Shown: positions 1 to 10,815, counted from the stretch's first letter. The stretch is 64,000 nt of DNA from Bromus sterilis (GCA_950022295.1 OX465601.1:114161501-114225500), one strand, 5' to 3'. The notes: generated from the letters alone by a model not told the origin. Numbers and translations: made by a program.

Positions 1-293
1 ACGGAGCACTTATTGCGACTTCACCCACCAGAGAGAGAGCAAGGAGAGAGTTGTGCTTAGAGCCCTCTTCTCCTTCATCTCAAAAGCTCAAGGAGCATTC
101 ATTGTATCCAGAGCTATTGCATATAGCTAACTCGGTAGGACTAGGTGTGTTATCTCTACAGAGAGCCCCGAACCTGGGTACATCACGGTGTCTCACTGTG
201 TTTGTCCCCACTCTCGATTCCGATACCATCGACACCAACCTTGGTTTGTCCCCCTCTTTAATCATCCCCATGGCATCTGCCGTTTACATATCG

Positions 294-503
294 ACGACAA
301 GTTTACTTTCACGAGAGACATACCGTGTGACTCTAAAAAAGTGGCACGACCATGTCTTTACGGGAGGCACGAGTTTACTTTCACAAAAAGCATATTGTGT
401 GCCTCTAAAAAAAATGACACTACACATGCCTCTAAAAAAGACACTATCATGCCCCTCGTGGAGGCACAAATTTACTTACGCGGGGCATGCCGCGTGCTTC
501 TAA
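294..503. repeat. Imperfect short tandem repeat
   Basis: Three diverged units each begin with a variant of 'acgagtttactttcac' (near 294, 366 and 464) followed by a 'gtgcctct'-like phrase. It looks like old repetitive intergenic DNA. The short open frames here are produced by the repeat and show no protein features. I see no gene between 1 and about 1000. Confidence 0.45.
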
Positions 504-1006
504 CAATGAAATAAAGGTAGTTGATAGTTAGTTTAGGGTGCAAACAACATGGATTTGGAGTCGAGGGTTCAATTCACCCATGTTCAACGAGTTCAAGGTT
601 TAACATGAACTTTTCCCCGTGTTAAATTATTGATCTAGTAGTACGTGCGGGTTGAGTGTAGTTATCATCGATCACATCAGCGGCTTATGCGATCCTGTAA
701 CTTATATCTTGTCCTCCTAGGAAATTCAGCTGTTTTTTGTTGCTCTACACTGGCTGGTGAAGCAATTACCAAGTGCACTGGACTGCAGTTGGATGACGCC
801 CCTCGCCCTTCGTTCTGAAATTCAAATTAATATTCAGCTGCAGCGACCCCTACCGGCAGGGTTATGTGTACGTGTCAAGCGATGGGTCGGGCCACGGCGG
901 CGGCATGGCCGGCGTCTTGTCGCCGTGCAAACATGGAATCCTCGGATGAGACGACGAGAGCATCGCTTCATTCCTTCCCGCGCGTCGTCTTCCAGTTCAG
1001 CGCTTG

Positions 1007-1014
1007 TTTAAAAT
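1007..1014 (+). promoter_or_regulatory. Possible TATA-like element of the P450 gene
   Basis: The string TTTAAAAT lies about 85 bp upstream of the P450 start codon, in otherwise GC-rich DNA. The spacing suits a short 5' leader. No other core promoter element was recognised, so this is only a candidate. Confidence 0.3.
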
Positions 1015-1097
1015 CTTCTCGCGGCGGCACCATCTATGCTCACTGCTCACAGTCACAGACTCACTGCCGTCGAAAGGTGGCCGTGGAGCAAGCATCC

Positions 1098-2747
1098 ATG
1101 GCGGTGTCGCTTGCCGCGGTCCTCCTCCTCACCCCCGCCATCTTCGTCGTATCTCTCATATACCTCCTCTCTGGCAAGAAGCGTAGTAGGAATAATGGGA
1201 ACCGGAGGCTGCCGCCGTCTCCTCCAGGCCTCCCGTTTCTCGGCCACCTCCACCTCCTCGGCTCCTTGCCGCACCGGGGCCTCGGCTCCCTGGCCGCGAA
1301 GCACGGGCCGGTACTGCTGATCAGGCTCGGCCGCGTGCCCACCGTGCTCGTCTCCTCCGCCGCCGCCGCGGAGGAGGTGATGAAATCCCGCGACCTGGCC
1401 TTCGCGAGCCGGCCCAGGGTTGCCATGGCCGAGCGGCTCCTCTACGGGCGCGACGTCGCGTTCGCGCCCTACGGCGACTACTGGCGGCAGACGCGCCGCA
1501 TCTGCGCGGTCCACCTCCTCAGCCCGCGCCGCATCCTGTCCTTCCGCCGGGTCCGGGAGGAGGAGGCCGCCGCGCTGGTCGAGCGCGTCCGTGCCGGCGC
1601 CGGCGCCGTCGTCGGCCTGAGCGAGCTCCTCATCGCCTACGCCAACTACGTCGTCTCCCGCGCTGCGTTCGGCGATGAGAGCGCGCGCGGCTTGTACGAA
1701 GGCGACGACAGAGGACGCGAGCTGAGGAAGGTGTTCGCCGAATTCGACGTGCTGCTCGGGACGACGCCGATGGGCGAGCTCCTGCCGGGGATGGGCTGGG
1801 TGGACTCTGTCCGGGGTTTGGAAGGGAAGGTGAGGCGGACGTTCGAGGCCCTCGACGGGATTGTCGAGAAGGTCATTGAGGACCACCGCCGGCGGCGGCG
1901 TCAAGCAGGCGGGAGGCAGATGCGAGACGACGTCGACGCCGATGTCAATGATCGCCGGGACTTCGTGGACGTGCTGCTCGATGTAAACGAGACGGACAAG
2001 GACGCCGGCGTTCGGCTAGGGACCGTCGAAATCAAGGCCATTATCTTGGTACGTAGAGTACTACCAAATGATCAGATCGTACTCATCTACTGATCAAATG
2101 AAATATATATTGGGCGTGTAACGATCGAGCAGGACATGTTCGCGGGTGGCACCTCCACCACGACCACGGCGATGGAATGGACCATGGCGGAGCTCATCAC
2201 CCACCCGCGCGCCATGCGCAAGCTCCAGGGCGAGATCCGAGCGGCAGTGGGCGGCGCCGACCACGTCACCGAGGACCACGTCGACAAGGTAGCCTACCTG
2301 AAGGCCGTGGTGAAGGAGACTCTCCGGTTGCACCCGCCGGTCCCGCTCCTCGTGCCCCGGGAGCCACCCGCAGACGCCGAGATACTCGGCCACCACGTCC
2401 CGGCGCGGACGCAGGTGGTGATCAACTCGTGGGCCATCGGCCGGGACCCGGCGACGTGGGAGCGCGCCGATGAGTTCTGGCCGGAGAGGTTCTTGGACAT
2501 TAGCGTGGACTTCAGGGGGCAGGATTTCGAGCTGGTGCCGTTCGGTGCCGGGAGGAGAGGGTGCCCCGGGATCAGTTTCGCCATGTCGACTCTCGAAATG
2601 GCGATCGCGAGCTTGCTGCATCGCTTTGATTGGGAGCCGGCCGGCGGGAACACGCCAGGGGCGCTGGTGGACATGAGCGAGGTGAACGGCATCGCCGTGC
2701 GGATCAAGGGCGGCCTGCCGCTTGTTCCCAAGGCGTGGTTTCCATAG
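1098..2747 (+). CDS. Cytochrome P450, CYP71-clan (A-type), two exons
   Basis: Exons are 1098-2048 and 2133-2747; the 84-bp phase-0 intron has a GT donor at 2049 and an AG acceptor at 2131-2132. The product is 521 aa, normal for a plant A-type P450: a haem monooxygenase anchored in the ER and fed by P450 reductase. Visible features are an N-terminal hydrophobic anchor (residues 2-25), a basic stop (KKRSR, 27-31), a proline hinge (PPSPPG, 39-44), the C-helix WRQTR (129-133), the I-helix starting DMFAGGTSTT at 318, the K-helix ExxR (E379-R382), PERF (434-437) and the haem loop FGAGRRGCPG (454-463) with Cys461. I chose the ATG at 1098 because it directly precedes the anchor; the frame is open upstream but without such features. 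The single intron just before the I-helix is typical of the CYP71 family. Odd: the usual I-helix acidic residue before Thr is Ser here. The substrate cannot be told from sequence. All motifs are intact, so it is probably functional. Confidence 0.93.
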
Positions 2748-2980
2748 ACCGTGTCATATGAAGAAAAAGACCGTGCAGTTTGGTTGCGATTTGAAAATGC
2801 TATAAAGTTGCTCCTGTCCCAGTCTGGATGTGTTATGATGTGCTTGATTTTTCAAATAACTGCAAAGGTTCTGATTTTCTTTTCAAAATTTGGTTGAGTG
2901 CCGTTCGGAAGGGTTATATTGAGAAATATGCATTCAATTGCATATACATAATTATAACTTTTTCGATTGTTCATGTTTTT
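2748..2980 (+). other. P450 3' UTR and flank, shared with the pseudogene copies
   Basis: This stretch after the P450 stop is recognisably repeated after both P450 pseudogenes (21960-22198 and 42302-42540). Shared marks include 'gaccgt', 'gttgctcctg', 'tctggatgtg' and 'ttcaattgcatat'. It shows that the duplicated unit included 3' flanking DNA. The junction to the CACTA fragment lies near 2980, at 'ttcacggacag'. Confidence 0.65.
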
Positions 2981-4296
2981 CACGGACAGCTCGAGATGTG
3001 TAAATCGAGTACGTTCTCCATGCTTTATCCCAGCCCGAGGCACAATTTCGGTAACACCTTCTTGTTGTTCTCCAGTTGCATATTCTTTCGGTTTTTTACC
3101 AAGACGTGTATTTGGAGAGCAGCGGAGAGGTGCTGCCGAAGTTTTATCTCGAAATGGGATAAAGCATGTAGAACGTACTCGATTAACATATCTTTCGATG
3201 GGAATAGGACCTTCTTTACCTATTAGAGATGTAGGTGGATTAATTATCGCTTCTCGTCAACCTGATAGAAAATAAAAAATGGATGCGATTAATTTGATAT
3301 GATTGATTTGAATGAAATGTTACTTTTGTTGTGTGCCTCTCAATAAAGCAAAGGATGGTAGATAATGAGTAGATGTACAGTGATCATGAAGATCTGAATG
3401 GAGGAATAGATGAGTGGACCACAAAAACCGATGTGTTCTTGAAGGAGGCATTCTGTAGTTCACAGACAATTTCTCCACAATGCCCTTGTGCTCGATGGCA
3501 AACAATGTCACGTAAAACAAAGTCCAAGATAACAAACCACCTTTGCATGTATGGGTATATGCCAAACTTTACCAAGCTGGTGAACTTTAGCGAATAGGAA
3601 CGTGCTAGAGAGGAGGTGATGCGACAACACATCCATGGCCGTGATGACGATGGGGTTAGAAACATGCTAGATGATGTTTGTGTTGAAGAGATGCCACGTG
3701 CGACACCTTCGTAGAATGAACCAGCGGAACTAGTGGAAACTGCAAAGGCCTTCATGAAGATGTTGGTCTCGTCGAAGAAACCTCTTTATAAGGGTGCAAA
3801 AATGTCTCGGTTGGATGCCATCTCACAATTAGCGTCAATCAAGTCCGAGTTCGTCTTCTCCCAAAAATGATTTGAATCATTTCTAGGAATATTGGGTAAC
3901 AGCCTCCCCAAGCGTCATGAACTACCAAAAAACAAGTAAGAGGCGAAGAAATTCATGAAGGCACTCTCTATGGATTATGAGAAGATACATGTTTGTCCAA
4001 AGAATTGCCTTTTGATGGGGAACGAGCATGCGGATGATATTTTCTTTAGGAAGTGCGGTTCCTCTAGGTATCTTGGGATGGAGACCGCAGATTCACAGAA
4101 GAAGCATCGAACCATACTCATAAAGATTCTTCGGTACCTCCATTTCATGGAAAGACTCCAGCGTCTTTTCATCACCGACAAGTCTGCCAAAATGATGAAG
4201 TGGCACAATAAGGGGAAAAGGTACAATCCAAATAAGCTAATACATCCATCTGATTTTGCATCATGGAAGGCCACTTCTACCGAACGCAACTATTAA
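2981..4296 (+). pseudogene. CACTA (En/Spm) TNP2-type transposase fragment, copy 1
   Basis: The translation shows broken parts of a plant CACTA transposase. Around 3373-3600 is the transposase-associated domain, with the CPCARW cysteine pair and a KITNHLCMYGYMPNF segment. Around 3955-4296 is the start of the Tnp2 domain, with KIHVCPKNCLL, the CGSSRYLG segment and a FMERLQRLF/MMKWHNKG block. Stops and frame changes separate the pieces (for example near 3597, 3712 and 3870). The catalytic core and C-terminus are absent after 4296. The first 400 bp (2981-3380) matches the 5' non-coding block also seen at 46181-46440 and, more diverged, at 49075-49420. It is a dead, 5'- and 3'-truncated fragment downstream of the P450, repeated at 46440. 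Confidence 0.8.
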
Positions 4297-4439
4297 ACCC
4301 ATCGCATCGCATACGATAGCATGAAACTGTGTGTGATAACTTCAAAGCATAAGGTACGAAAGTCGATCCATGTGCCAAAAAATGAACCGTGGGCGATGAA
4401 CGTGACATCACTGACGATTTTTTTGTAGAAAACATTGTT

Positions 4440-4720
4440 CTACATATAATCTTTTGCAGAAAACACTGATCCAGAATGTTGGGCATTTTAATCTTGTTTA
4501 TGATGGATGGGGCCCGATTTTGTTGACATGGCGTAATGGAGCGCGTCGACGAGTTCTGGACGGATAGGTTCTCGGACAACAGTGGACTTCAGGGGGTAGA
4601 ACTTCGAGCTGGTGTCGTTCGGTGCCGGGAGGAGAGGGTGCCCCGGGATCGGTTTCGCCATCTCGACTCTCGAAATGGCGAACGCGAGCTTGCTCCATCG
4701 CTTTGATTGGGAGCTGGCCG
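4440..4720 (+). pseudogene. P450 pseudogene A, 5' part (exon 2 fragment)
   Basis: From about 4521 this matches exon 2 of the intact P450 from just before the PERF motif through the haem loop (GAGRRGCPG near 4625-4651) to the 'gagctggccg' point. There it is cut by the CACTA insertion; the gene resumes at 21853. The I-helix, K-helix and all of exon 1 are missing. Relative to the intact gene there is a 2-nt deletion after the 'tcggacaacag' stretch, and a CAG codon has become TAG near 4599. About 80 bp upstream of the P450 homology (from 4440) is also shared with pseudogene B at 30366, so the truncated 5' end is a shared, inherited breakpoint. Confidence 0.87.
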
Positions 4721-4980
4721 CACTACTAGGGAATACCCTTATGGTGGCGCCCTTTTTTTTTGTTTAGTGGCGCATTAGGGATGCGCCACTAACTACAAGC
4801 CACTAATAAGGGCTTAGAGGTGGCGCATTCTGGATGCGCCACCCCTAAGGCCCTTAGGCGTGGCGCATATCAGAATGCGCCACCTCTAAGCTCTTATGCG
4901 CCACGCCTAAGGTTCCCTAGGGGTGGCGCATTCCCAGTGCGCCACTAAATCCAGACAAAATGCGCCACTAAAGAATTACA
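4721..4980. repeat. Left terminus and subterminal repeat array of the 17-kb CACTA
   Basis: After the 13-bp terminal inverted repeat there are about ten copies of the core 'ggtggcgcat' or its complement 'atgcgccacc', arranged mostly as facing pairs 10-15 bp apart, each able to form a small hairpin. In En/Spm, arrays like this bind the element-encoded TNPA protein. I infer the same role here. Confidence 0.85.
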
Positions 4981-4984
4981 GAAA

Positions 4985-5494
4985 ACAAAAAAAAGAATTA
5001 CAGAAAAGAATAAAAACATTACAGATATTTTTATTATATTATAGAAATGCAAAATACAATATAACAATGAGGCCAACAATTATTGATACAAAAGAATTGC
5101 ATTATAATTCTTATTACAAAGTTTTACAAAGGTTTAGAGGCCAACAAGATTCACAAGATTACATCCATCACAAAATTACAATGAGTCCAACAATTATTGA
5201 AAACCGAAAGCTACTTTCGTCATCATATCTTGTTTGCTCTTCAACCTGCATAAAACAAAGCTTTAGAGGTCACATCCATATGAATTCATACCAAAGGAGA
5301 ACAAAGCAATCTAGCATATATTCTTATCAACAACTTAAAGCAAATCGATCAATGGCGAGAAGCATGCACATATGCATAAAAATGCATATGCAGTGACCTT
5401 TATACACAAAGAGCACCAAGAGTATTTGACACTACCATCTACTACACAAAGAGTACATCAAAATTACATGTAGGGCATATATAACATAAATTGT
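4985..5494. other. AT-rich non-coding spacer, 3' side of the TNPA-position gene
   Basis: This A-rich stretch contains an imperfect direct repeat around 'ccaacaattattga' (near 5075 and 5190). It lies downstream of the minus-strand gene that stops at 5495 and probably holds its 3' UTR. No protein-coding signal was seen. Confidence 0.5.
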
Positions 5495-7388
5495 TCAATT
5501 GTTCTGACTCGGCTCGGGGAATGGGCGACATCCTTCTTTCGTCATGAAAGGCCTTGTGTCACGCAGGGCCTTTAGGCGGACTTCTATCTCCCCATTGGAT
5601 GGTGCAATGTTCGAGTGGAAGATCGACCCCCTCATTTGTACTTCATGACGGATGATAGTCGCCATCTGCGCTTGGATGTGAAAGAACTCCTCCTTCAGAT
5701 TTGCATCGGCGATTTCCGCCTTCCTTTCGGCCCACGCTCTGAGATGACTTGGCAGCGTAAGGTTGCGTTGTTCCTGTACAATCGCCCTCATGTGATGAAG
5801 GGCATAGTACGCATCCCTCACACTGCCAGCCGGCTGCTTGACGCACGGGAACTGCGTTACGTGGTTGAACACGTTCACGCCAGGCTGATTTTTCCTGAAC
5901 TTGTGCTTTATGATCTTGCCTCCGGCTTTTATGTAGCCGACGAGAGAATCATCCAAAACTCTCATGATATACTTGTAATCTTTATTCTTCACACTCCCCG
6001 AGTCTAAATACACGGCATGCGAGTGTTGCGGTGAAAAGCAGATGAGCACGCAGTCTTGATCCTCACTGCATAATTAAAACAATCCAAAAGGAATGTTGGA
6101 AGAGGACAATGGAAAGCTAAGAAAGCATATATGCTACGGAGGCGAGCGAATGACTTACTTGGGAGAGTAGGTCATAAGAAATGAATCCTTGTCGGCGTTC
6201 TGTAGCATGAAGTCTGTGATGTACCCCGCCGCGAGAGCCGCGTCCCCGTCGTCCATCAAGATGCTTTCACGCATGTAGAAGGGGTCCAATATCGCGACGC
6301 TCGGGGTCTTATCTCTCCTGATACTCATAGAAAGGCTGAGCGAGAACAGACGGATAAGGCTATGGTCCAGCCGCTTGATATGGTACAAATTGAAGATCTC
6401 CGAAAATCGCAGGATTATCATATCCGCGGGGATAGTGTTGATGAAGCCCATGTTGAGTGGCACCTTGGCCATGAAAACCGGGTACGAGGGATTCTCTTCT
6501 CGAAGAAGAATCTTCTCTAATGCCATAATACTATGATGCACACTCTGCATATCCGAAGTTGCAAGGTCGAGCATGTCCTTAGGTAGCATCGCCCTACCAG
6601 CCACATGGATTTAAAACGAGAGATCCTTGGGTCTTGGTGGCCCGTCCTGAGCCCGGATCGGCATCGAAGGTTGGCTACTCAAAGTGATGCTCTTCTTTCT
6701 TTTCCGTCCCTTCTTATTTTCTGATTTTGAGCAGTGACCGGCCTTTATCTGCTCAGTGGCCGCCTTATGGAGTGTGGACGGGCTGAGAATAGATCTCCTT
6801 GTGGCATCTGCTTGAGGCTCGGTGAAGGCGCAAGCTGCTGGAGACATCTCCTGAGAAGCAGCGAAGAGACGCGTGGAGCAAGAAGGCTTCGCCGCAGGAT
6901 CAGCTGGACCGCGAGTTTCCTCGTCATGCTGATAGGCTCCTTCAGAAGGAGGCATGAATAAGTCATCAGCATCATACAAAGTATTGATGAACTGGTCGGC
7001 ATTCATATCATCATCAAGATCATCGTCTTCTTGTTGTGCGCCGATGGGATCATGTGGCGCCGACACGATGACTAGCGGTGTTGTCCTAGGTGTGGTGCCC
7101 CTTTCCCCCGTCATTAAACGCATTTGGATCTTCGGCCATAGGCATATTTGGTTGAAACAGTCACTGAGGACTGCCGGCTCATCCTCAACGTATCCGGGGG
7201 GTTGAATGGGAGGTTCAACTCTCTCGTAGCCCGAAATCACGAGAGAGATTTGAACCCTATGCATCTCTGGTGCCATCGGCATATTGTGCATGATTCGATT
7301 TTGTGGTTGAATTATTTTACCTTTGGCAACATCCTTCAACTCGCCGTCCACGACTTGTAATAGAATTCATGGAGTGTCCTCCTGCGAA

Positions 7389-7435
<47 letters not shown>

Positions 7436-9012
7436 TGTACGGCATTAGAGAGATTCCACTAAAAAAGGCAAGGAGATGAAGTCCTCGTTTGAGTTGCAGA
7501 CGCTTATAGTTACCTTGAGGGCGTCGAGGTCGGCTAGTGAAGAGACCCCGCCGATGACGGCGGGCATGCAAGAGACGGAGGGAGCGCTCCCTCCCGTGGC
7601 GTCGGTCGCCCTATTTGCGCTGCCGCCGGGTGCATTATTGTTATGTCCCGGTTTCTCGATCGTGGCTGGAGGAGTTACCATCACGTCTGGCGCCGCCGCC
7701 GCGGTGTTGGCGGCCGGAGTCACCAATACGCCGGGAGTCGGTGCGGGAGCCACCACTACGGCAGGAGTCGGGACTGCAGGCGCCGCGGTGCCCGAGTTGC
7801 TGCCGACCATGGTGGGGACTGGTATGGGCCCTTTTCCACCACGCGCTTGACAATTCGCGAGCGACTGCATCATATCTGGAAGGAGAGCGTTCATCGTCTT
7901 CGCCACTTCGTCCTGGACAAGCTGCGGAAGCATGTTCACCTTCTCCTCCAGTATTTCCGCTTGCTGCAAAAAGAATGTGAAACGTTAAGAAATTGTGAAC
8001 TTCACTCGAGAATTCAATCGACAAGGTCGCGTGGTAAACTACTTACCACGGCAGTCGTAAACTCCTGAATCTTAGGATCGATAATTATTTTCGAGGTTGC
8101 TTTGTCCTTATAGCTCCGGGCCCTCACAAAGAATTCGGTTTGCGGATCATCTTTGTATTGCTGGAAGGGGTTAGGTATGCCCGCAGCGGCGTACTCGGCA
8201 TCCTCCTTGTCCCATTTAGGCTTGGAACTTTTGTAACCACCGGCTCCGAGACGGTGGTTACCTATGACCTGCGACCGCATGGCCTTGCCCTTTGCACTCG
8301 CGGCCTTGGCTTGCTCGGACGCACACCTAGCCTTGAAAAGGTTGTAGGTAGCTTCGTCGATCAACGGCTCTTTCTCCTTGAGCTCCTCCCAGGTTTTGTT
8401 CTTTTCAAAAATTGCCCTCTTCACCTGGGTATTCCAACTGGACAAGGCCTTGCTCATCTTCCTGAGGGCCCATGTGTTTACTTTGTTCCCTCTGAGTTTG
8501 GTGTTATCGTACGGCTCCGGAAACTTGTATCGTCCGTGCAGCTTGTTGATAAGAAGCTGACAATAATGAATATTCTCACGACTCCTGAGGTTAATCGTGG
8601 TGATCGGCACGGTGTTGCAGAGGATCGCCGCGACTTGACGGTCGTACCCTTCCGAAAAACGTTCAGCCTGTTTAGGAATCCCGACGGCGGTCACAACAGT
8701 AAACTCTTGCCTGATGGCGCCGACCTTGGTCGGTTTCCGACTCCTCTTCTTCAACTGGGTACCATCTGTGTTGGAGCCACCGGCCCCATCATCCTCGCCG
8801 ATGTTCCTCTCGCCGTCTGTCGTACCGGCCTCCTCCTCCAAGTCATCATCCGATGAGTCGGACTCCGACTCTATCTCCTCCTCATACTCCTCCTTGCCCG
8901 GAGGTACTTCCTCTTCTCTCTGCTCCTCGACCTCCTCCTGGGAGTATTCCCAAAATTGCTTCCTTTTTTCTCCCGGCTGAGAAGAAGGACCGGCGTCGGC
9001 TCCGGTCGACAT
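5495..9012 (-). pseudogene. CACTA TNPA-position gene with C48 (Ulp1-like) C-terminal domain, broken
   Basis: I trace four exons on the minus strand: 9012-8047, 7963-7514, 7381-6159 and 6065-5495. They are joined by GT-AG introns (donors GTAAGT at 8046, GTAACT at 7513, GTAAGT at 6158) that keep the frame (phases 0, 0, 2). Exon 1 encodes an acidic Ser/Glu/Asp-rich N-terminus and then the basic region typical of plant CACTA accessory proteins. Exon 2 has a short coiled-coil-like segment and a Pro/Ala/Val-rich linker. Exons 3-4 end in a fold resembling C48 cysteine peptidases (AVYLDSG, then FPCVKQPAGSVRDAYYALHH). Two in-frame stops, TGA at 7369-7367 and TAA at 6613-6611, make it a pseudogene. At the position of the Ulp1 catalytic Cys the sequence has Asp-Ala. 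Intron 2 holds an AT microsatellite. The role of such proteins in transposition is not established. Confidence 0.78.
7390..7432. repeat. (AT)n microsatellite
   Basis: About 21 uninterrupted AT units, located in intron 2 of the decayed CACTA gene. A likely length-polymorphic site. Confidence 0.95.
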
Positions 9013-9080
9013 GTTTGCACTAGTACAATATTAAGAAATGCAACTACTTAATTAATTAGCACAATAAATAAATGCAAATA

Positions 9081-9167
9081 CTCTCATGTTAAGAAAAATA
9101 GCAAAGGTCATGCACGAATTCACGGAAAAATTCGGCATGACCTTTGCTCTTTTTCTTAACATGAGAG
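9081..9167. repeat. Near-perfect inverted repeat (hairpin) in the leader of the CACTA gene
   Basis: Arms of 33 bp at 9081-9113 (starting CTCTCATGTTAAG) and 9135-9167 (ending CTTAACATGAGAG) are complementary with about one mismatch and are separated by 21 nt. The structure lies 70-155 bp upstream of the minus-strand start codon at 9012, so it would be transcribed as a strong stem-loop if it is in the leader. Confidence 0.85.
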
Positions 9168-9266
9168 TGCCCATTCTCAACCGAAACGGAAGTTAATCAA
9201 CATTTCGGGAGAAAGGGGATAATGATTTATACCTGCACAAAACAAATGCCTACATGTAGGCACAAG

Positions 9267-9270
<4 letters not shown>

Positions 9271-9310
<40 letters not shown>
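9271..9310. repeat. (AT)n microsatellite
   Basis: About 20 AT units directly after 'cacaagcaac'. It lies in the presumed first intron or leader of the minus-strand CACTA gene. Confidence 0.93.
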
Positions 9311-9311
<1 letters not shown>

Positions 9312-9313
<2 letters not shown>

Positions 9314-10139
9314 AGAACAGTACATATTCTAGCAATGCACTAAGCAGTGCATAAAAATATTGATAAGAAAAGCATCTTGTCAATGCACTAAAAACATCAT
9401 TTAACATCATTCAAACAACATATATATAGGTAAATTTCATATGGTAAACAATACATTGCAAATTCTGTATACTTGCAAATGGGTAAAAAATGAGCTTGAC
9501 CAAAACAGTGGACAAACATGATGAGATCATGTAACAATGGCACATCAAAATATAAAACTATCGAAGAACAAATTCTCCTCTCTCTTTTAATTCTGTTAAG
9601 AACAAATTCTACACTTTCTTGGCTTTTTTCATATGGTAAAAAAGATCAGTAGATCTTTCCAAAATTTCATTTACATTTATCTAGAAAAAATTTCATTAAG
9701 CTATAAACTTTATTAGATGGAAGTAACTTTAGAATTTAATTTAAAGCATAAAAGAGTCAAACTAGAAAATTCCAAAGCATATAAGAGTCAAACCAGAAAC
9801 TTCATTTGTCTGAATTTATCTATACTTGCAAGTTCTACTTTGCAACACCTAAAAAACAGAAAATTTGGACCTAGGGCACTGTCAAGAACACCAAAATTAG
9901 AAGTAATTGCTTATATTTTAGCACTCATGATACAACACAGAAAGTGCTCAGTTTGGGCAAAAAAATGGCTTGTTCTATATGCATCAAATAATCCTAGCAT
10001 AAAAAAATGGCTTGTTCTACATGCCTCCCCATGGAGTAAACCACAATCAAGCATGAAATAATCCTAGCATCATGAATAATTATCTGGCAGAAAAGCACTA
10101 ATCATGAAACATGGCAAAATCATTCAACTCCATGGAGTA
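9312..10139. other. AT-rich non-coding stretch upstream of the CACTA gene
   Basis: Low-GC sequence with short repeated phrases (for example 'aaaaaatggcttgttcta' twice, near 9960 and 10003). No protein features. It separates the GC-rich leader at 10140-10504 from the first coding exon at 9012 and is most simply read as a long leader intron of the minus-strand gene. Confidence 0.4.
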
Positions 10140-10504
10140 AATTAATAATGGGGTCGGGAATTGGGAGAAATCGATGGTCACGAAGGGGGAGCAGGGGAGA
10201 GGGAGGGGGAGTACCTGACCGTGCAGTTGCAGGACGGCGGGGAGGGAAGGCGCTTGCTTGAAGGAGGCGGCGGCCGGAGGCGAGGCAGAAGCGCGGCGGT
10301 GACTGCGGGCTCGGGAAGAAGCGTGCTTGAAGGTGACGGCGGCCGGAGGCGAGGCAGAGGCGCGGCGGCGACTGCGGTCTCCGGGATGGCGGCTCCGATG
10401 GCGTCGAGGGAGGCTCCGGCATCGACAGGAAGGGCGCGCGAGGGCTCCGGTGAGGCGACGGCTGCTAGGGGGAAATGGTGGTTGTGTGAGCAGGGGAAGG
10501 TGAC
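10140..10504 (-). promoter_or_regulatory. GC-rich leader block of the CACTA TNPA-position gene
   Basis: This is an abrupt island of very high GC with an internal direct repeat (the 'ggcggccggaggcgaggcag' core appears twice, about 60 bp apart). On the minus strand it follows an internal block of subterminal motifs and precedes the gene. The order motif array, GC-rich untranslated exon, gene body is the same as at the 5' end of maize En/Spm. The reading frames in it look like by-products of GC richness. Confidence 0.45.
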
Positions 10505-10650
10505 GGTTGCTAGGTCAAGGCTTAGGGGTGGCGCATTTTGTAGAAATGCGCCACCAAGTGAATCCTTATGCGCTAAGGATCCACTTGGTATGCGCCACCC
10601 CTAAGATCACTTAGTGGCGCATTGGGGCTGAATGCGCCACCCCTAAGCAC
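10505..10650. repeat. Internal copy of the CACTA subterminal motif array
   Basis: Five or so 'gtggcgcat / atgcgccac' motifs, the same as at the two ends of this element, occur here 11 kb from the right end. A near-palindrome (accaagtg...cacttggt) sits at about 10550-10590. It lies between the 3' end of the TNP2 gene (10992) and the GC-rich leader of the second gene. Confidence 0.85.
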
Positions 10651-10815
10651 CATTTCATTTTTTTATTTAATGTTTAACCATTTCATTTTTTTAAATTAAT
10701 GTTTTACCATTTCATTTTTTTAATTAATGTTTAACCTTTTCATTTTATTAATTAATGTTTAACCATTTTATTTTATTTGCTGGCTGACCACTTCATATTT
10801 TTTGCGGGCTAACCA
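10650..10815. repeat. AT-rich tandem repeat, about 30-bp unit
   Basis: Five degenerating units of the form 'accatttcattttttta...ttaatgttta' lie in tandem next to the internal motif array. No coding signal. The stretch from 10815 to 10990 holds nothing recognisable. Confidence 0.8.

Noticed and set aside
1053..1904. Long minus-strand frame opposite P450 exon 1 (283 codons)
   Set aside because: Shadow frame caused by high GC in the real plus-strand exon. It has no domain, and codon use follows the opposite strand.
3180..3275. Peptide stretch MGIGPSLPIRDVGGLIIASRQ suggesting a conserved protein domain
   Set aside because: It lies in the 5' non-coding part of the CACTA fragment, has no continuation and is not preserved in the copy at 46181-46440.
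4740..4960. Regular short repeats resembling a CRISPR array
   Set aside because: Motifs are about 10 bp, inverted as well as direct, adjacent to a CACTA terminus. The organism is a plant.
10120..10604. Frames on both strands in the GC-rich CACTA block
   Set aside because: Overlapping frames on both strands with low-complexity products. More simply an untranslated GC-rich leader.
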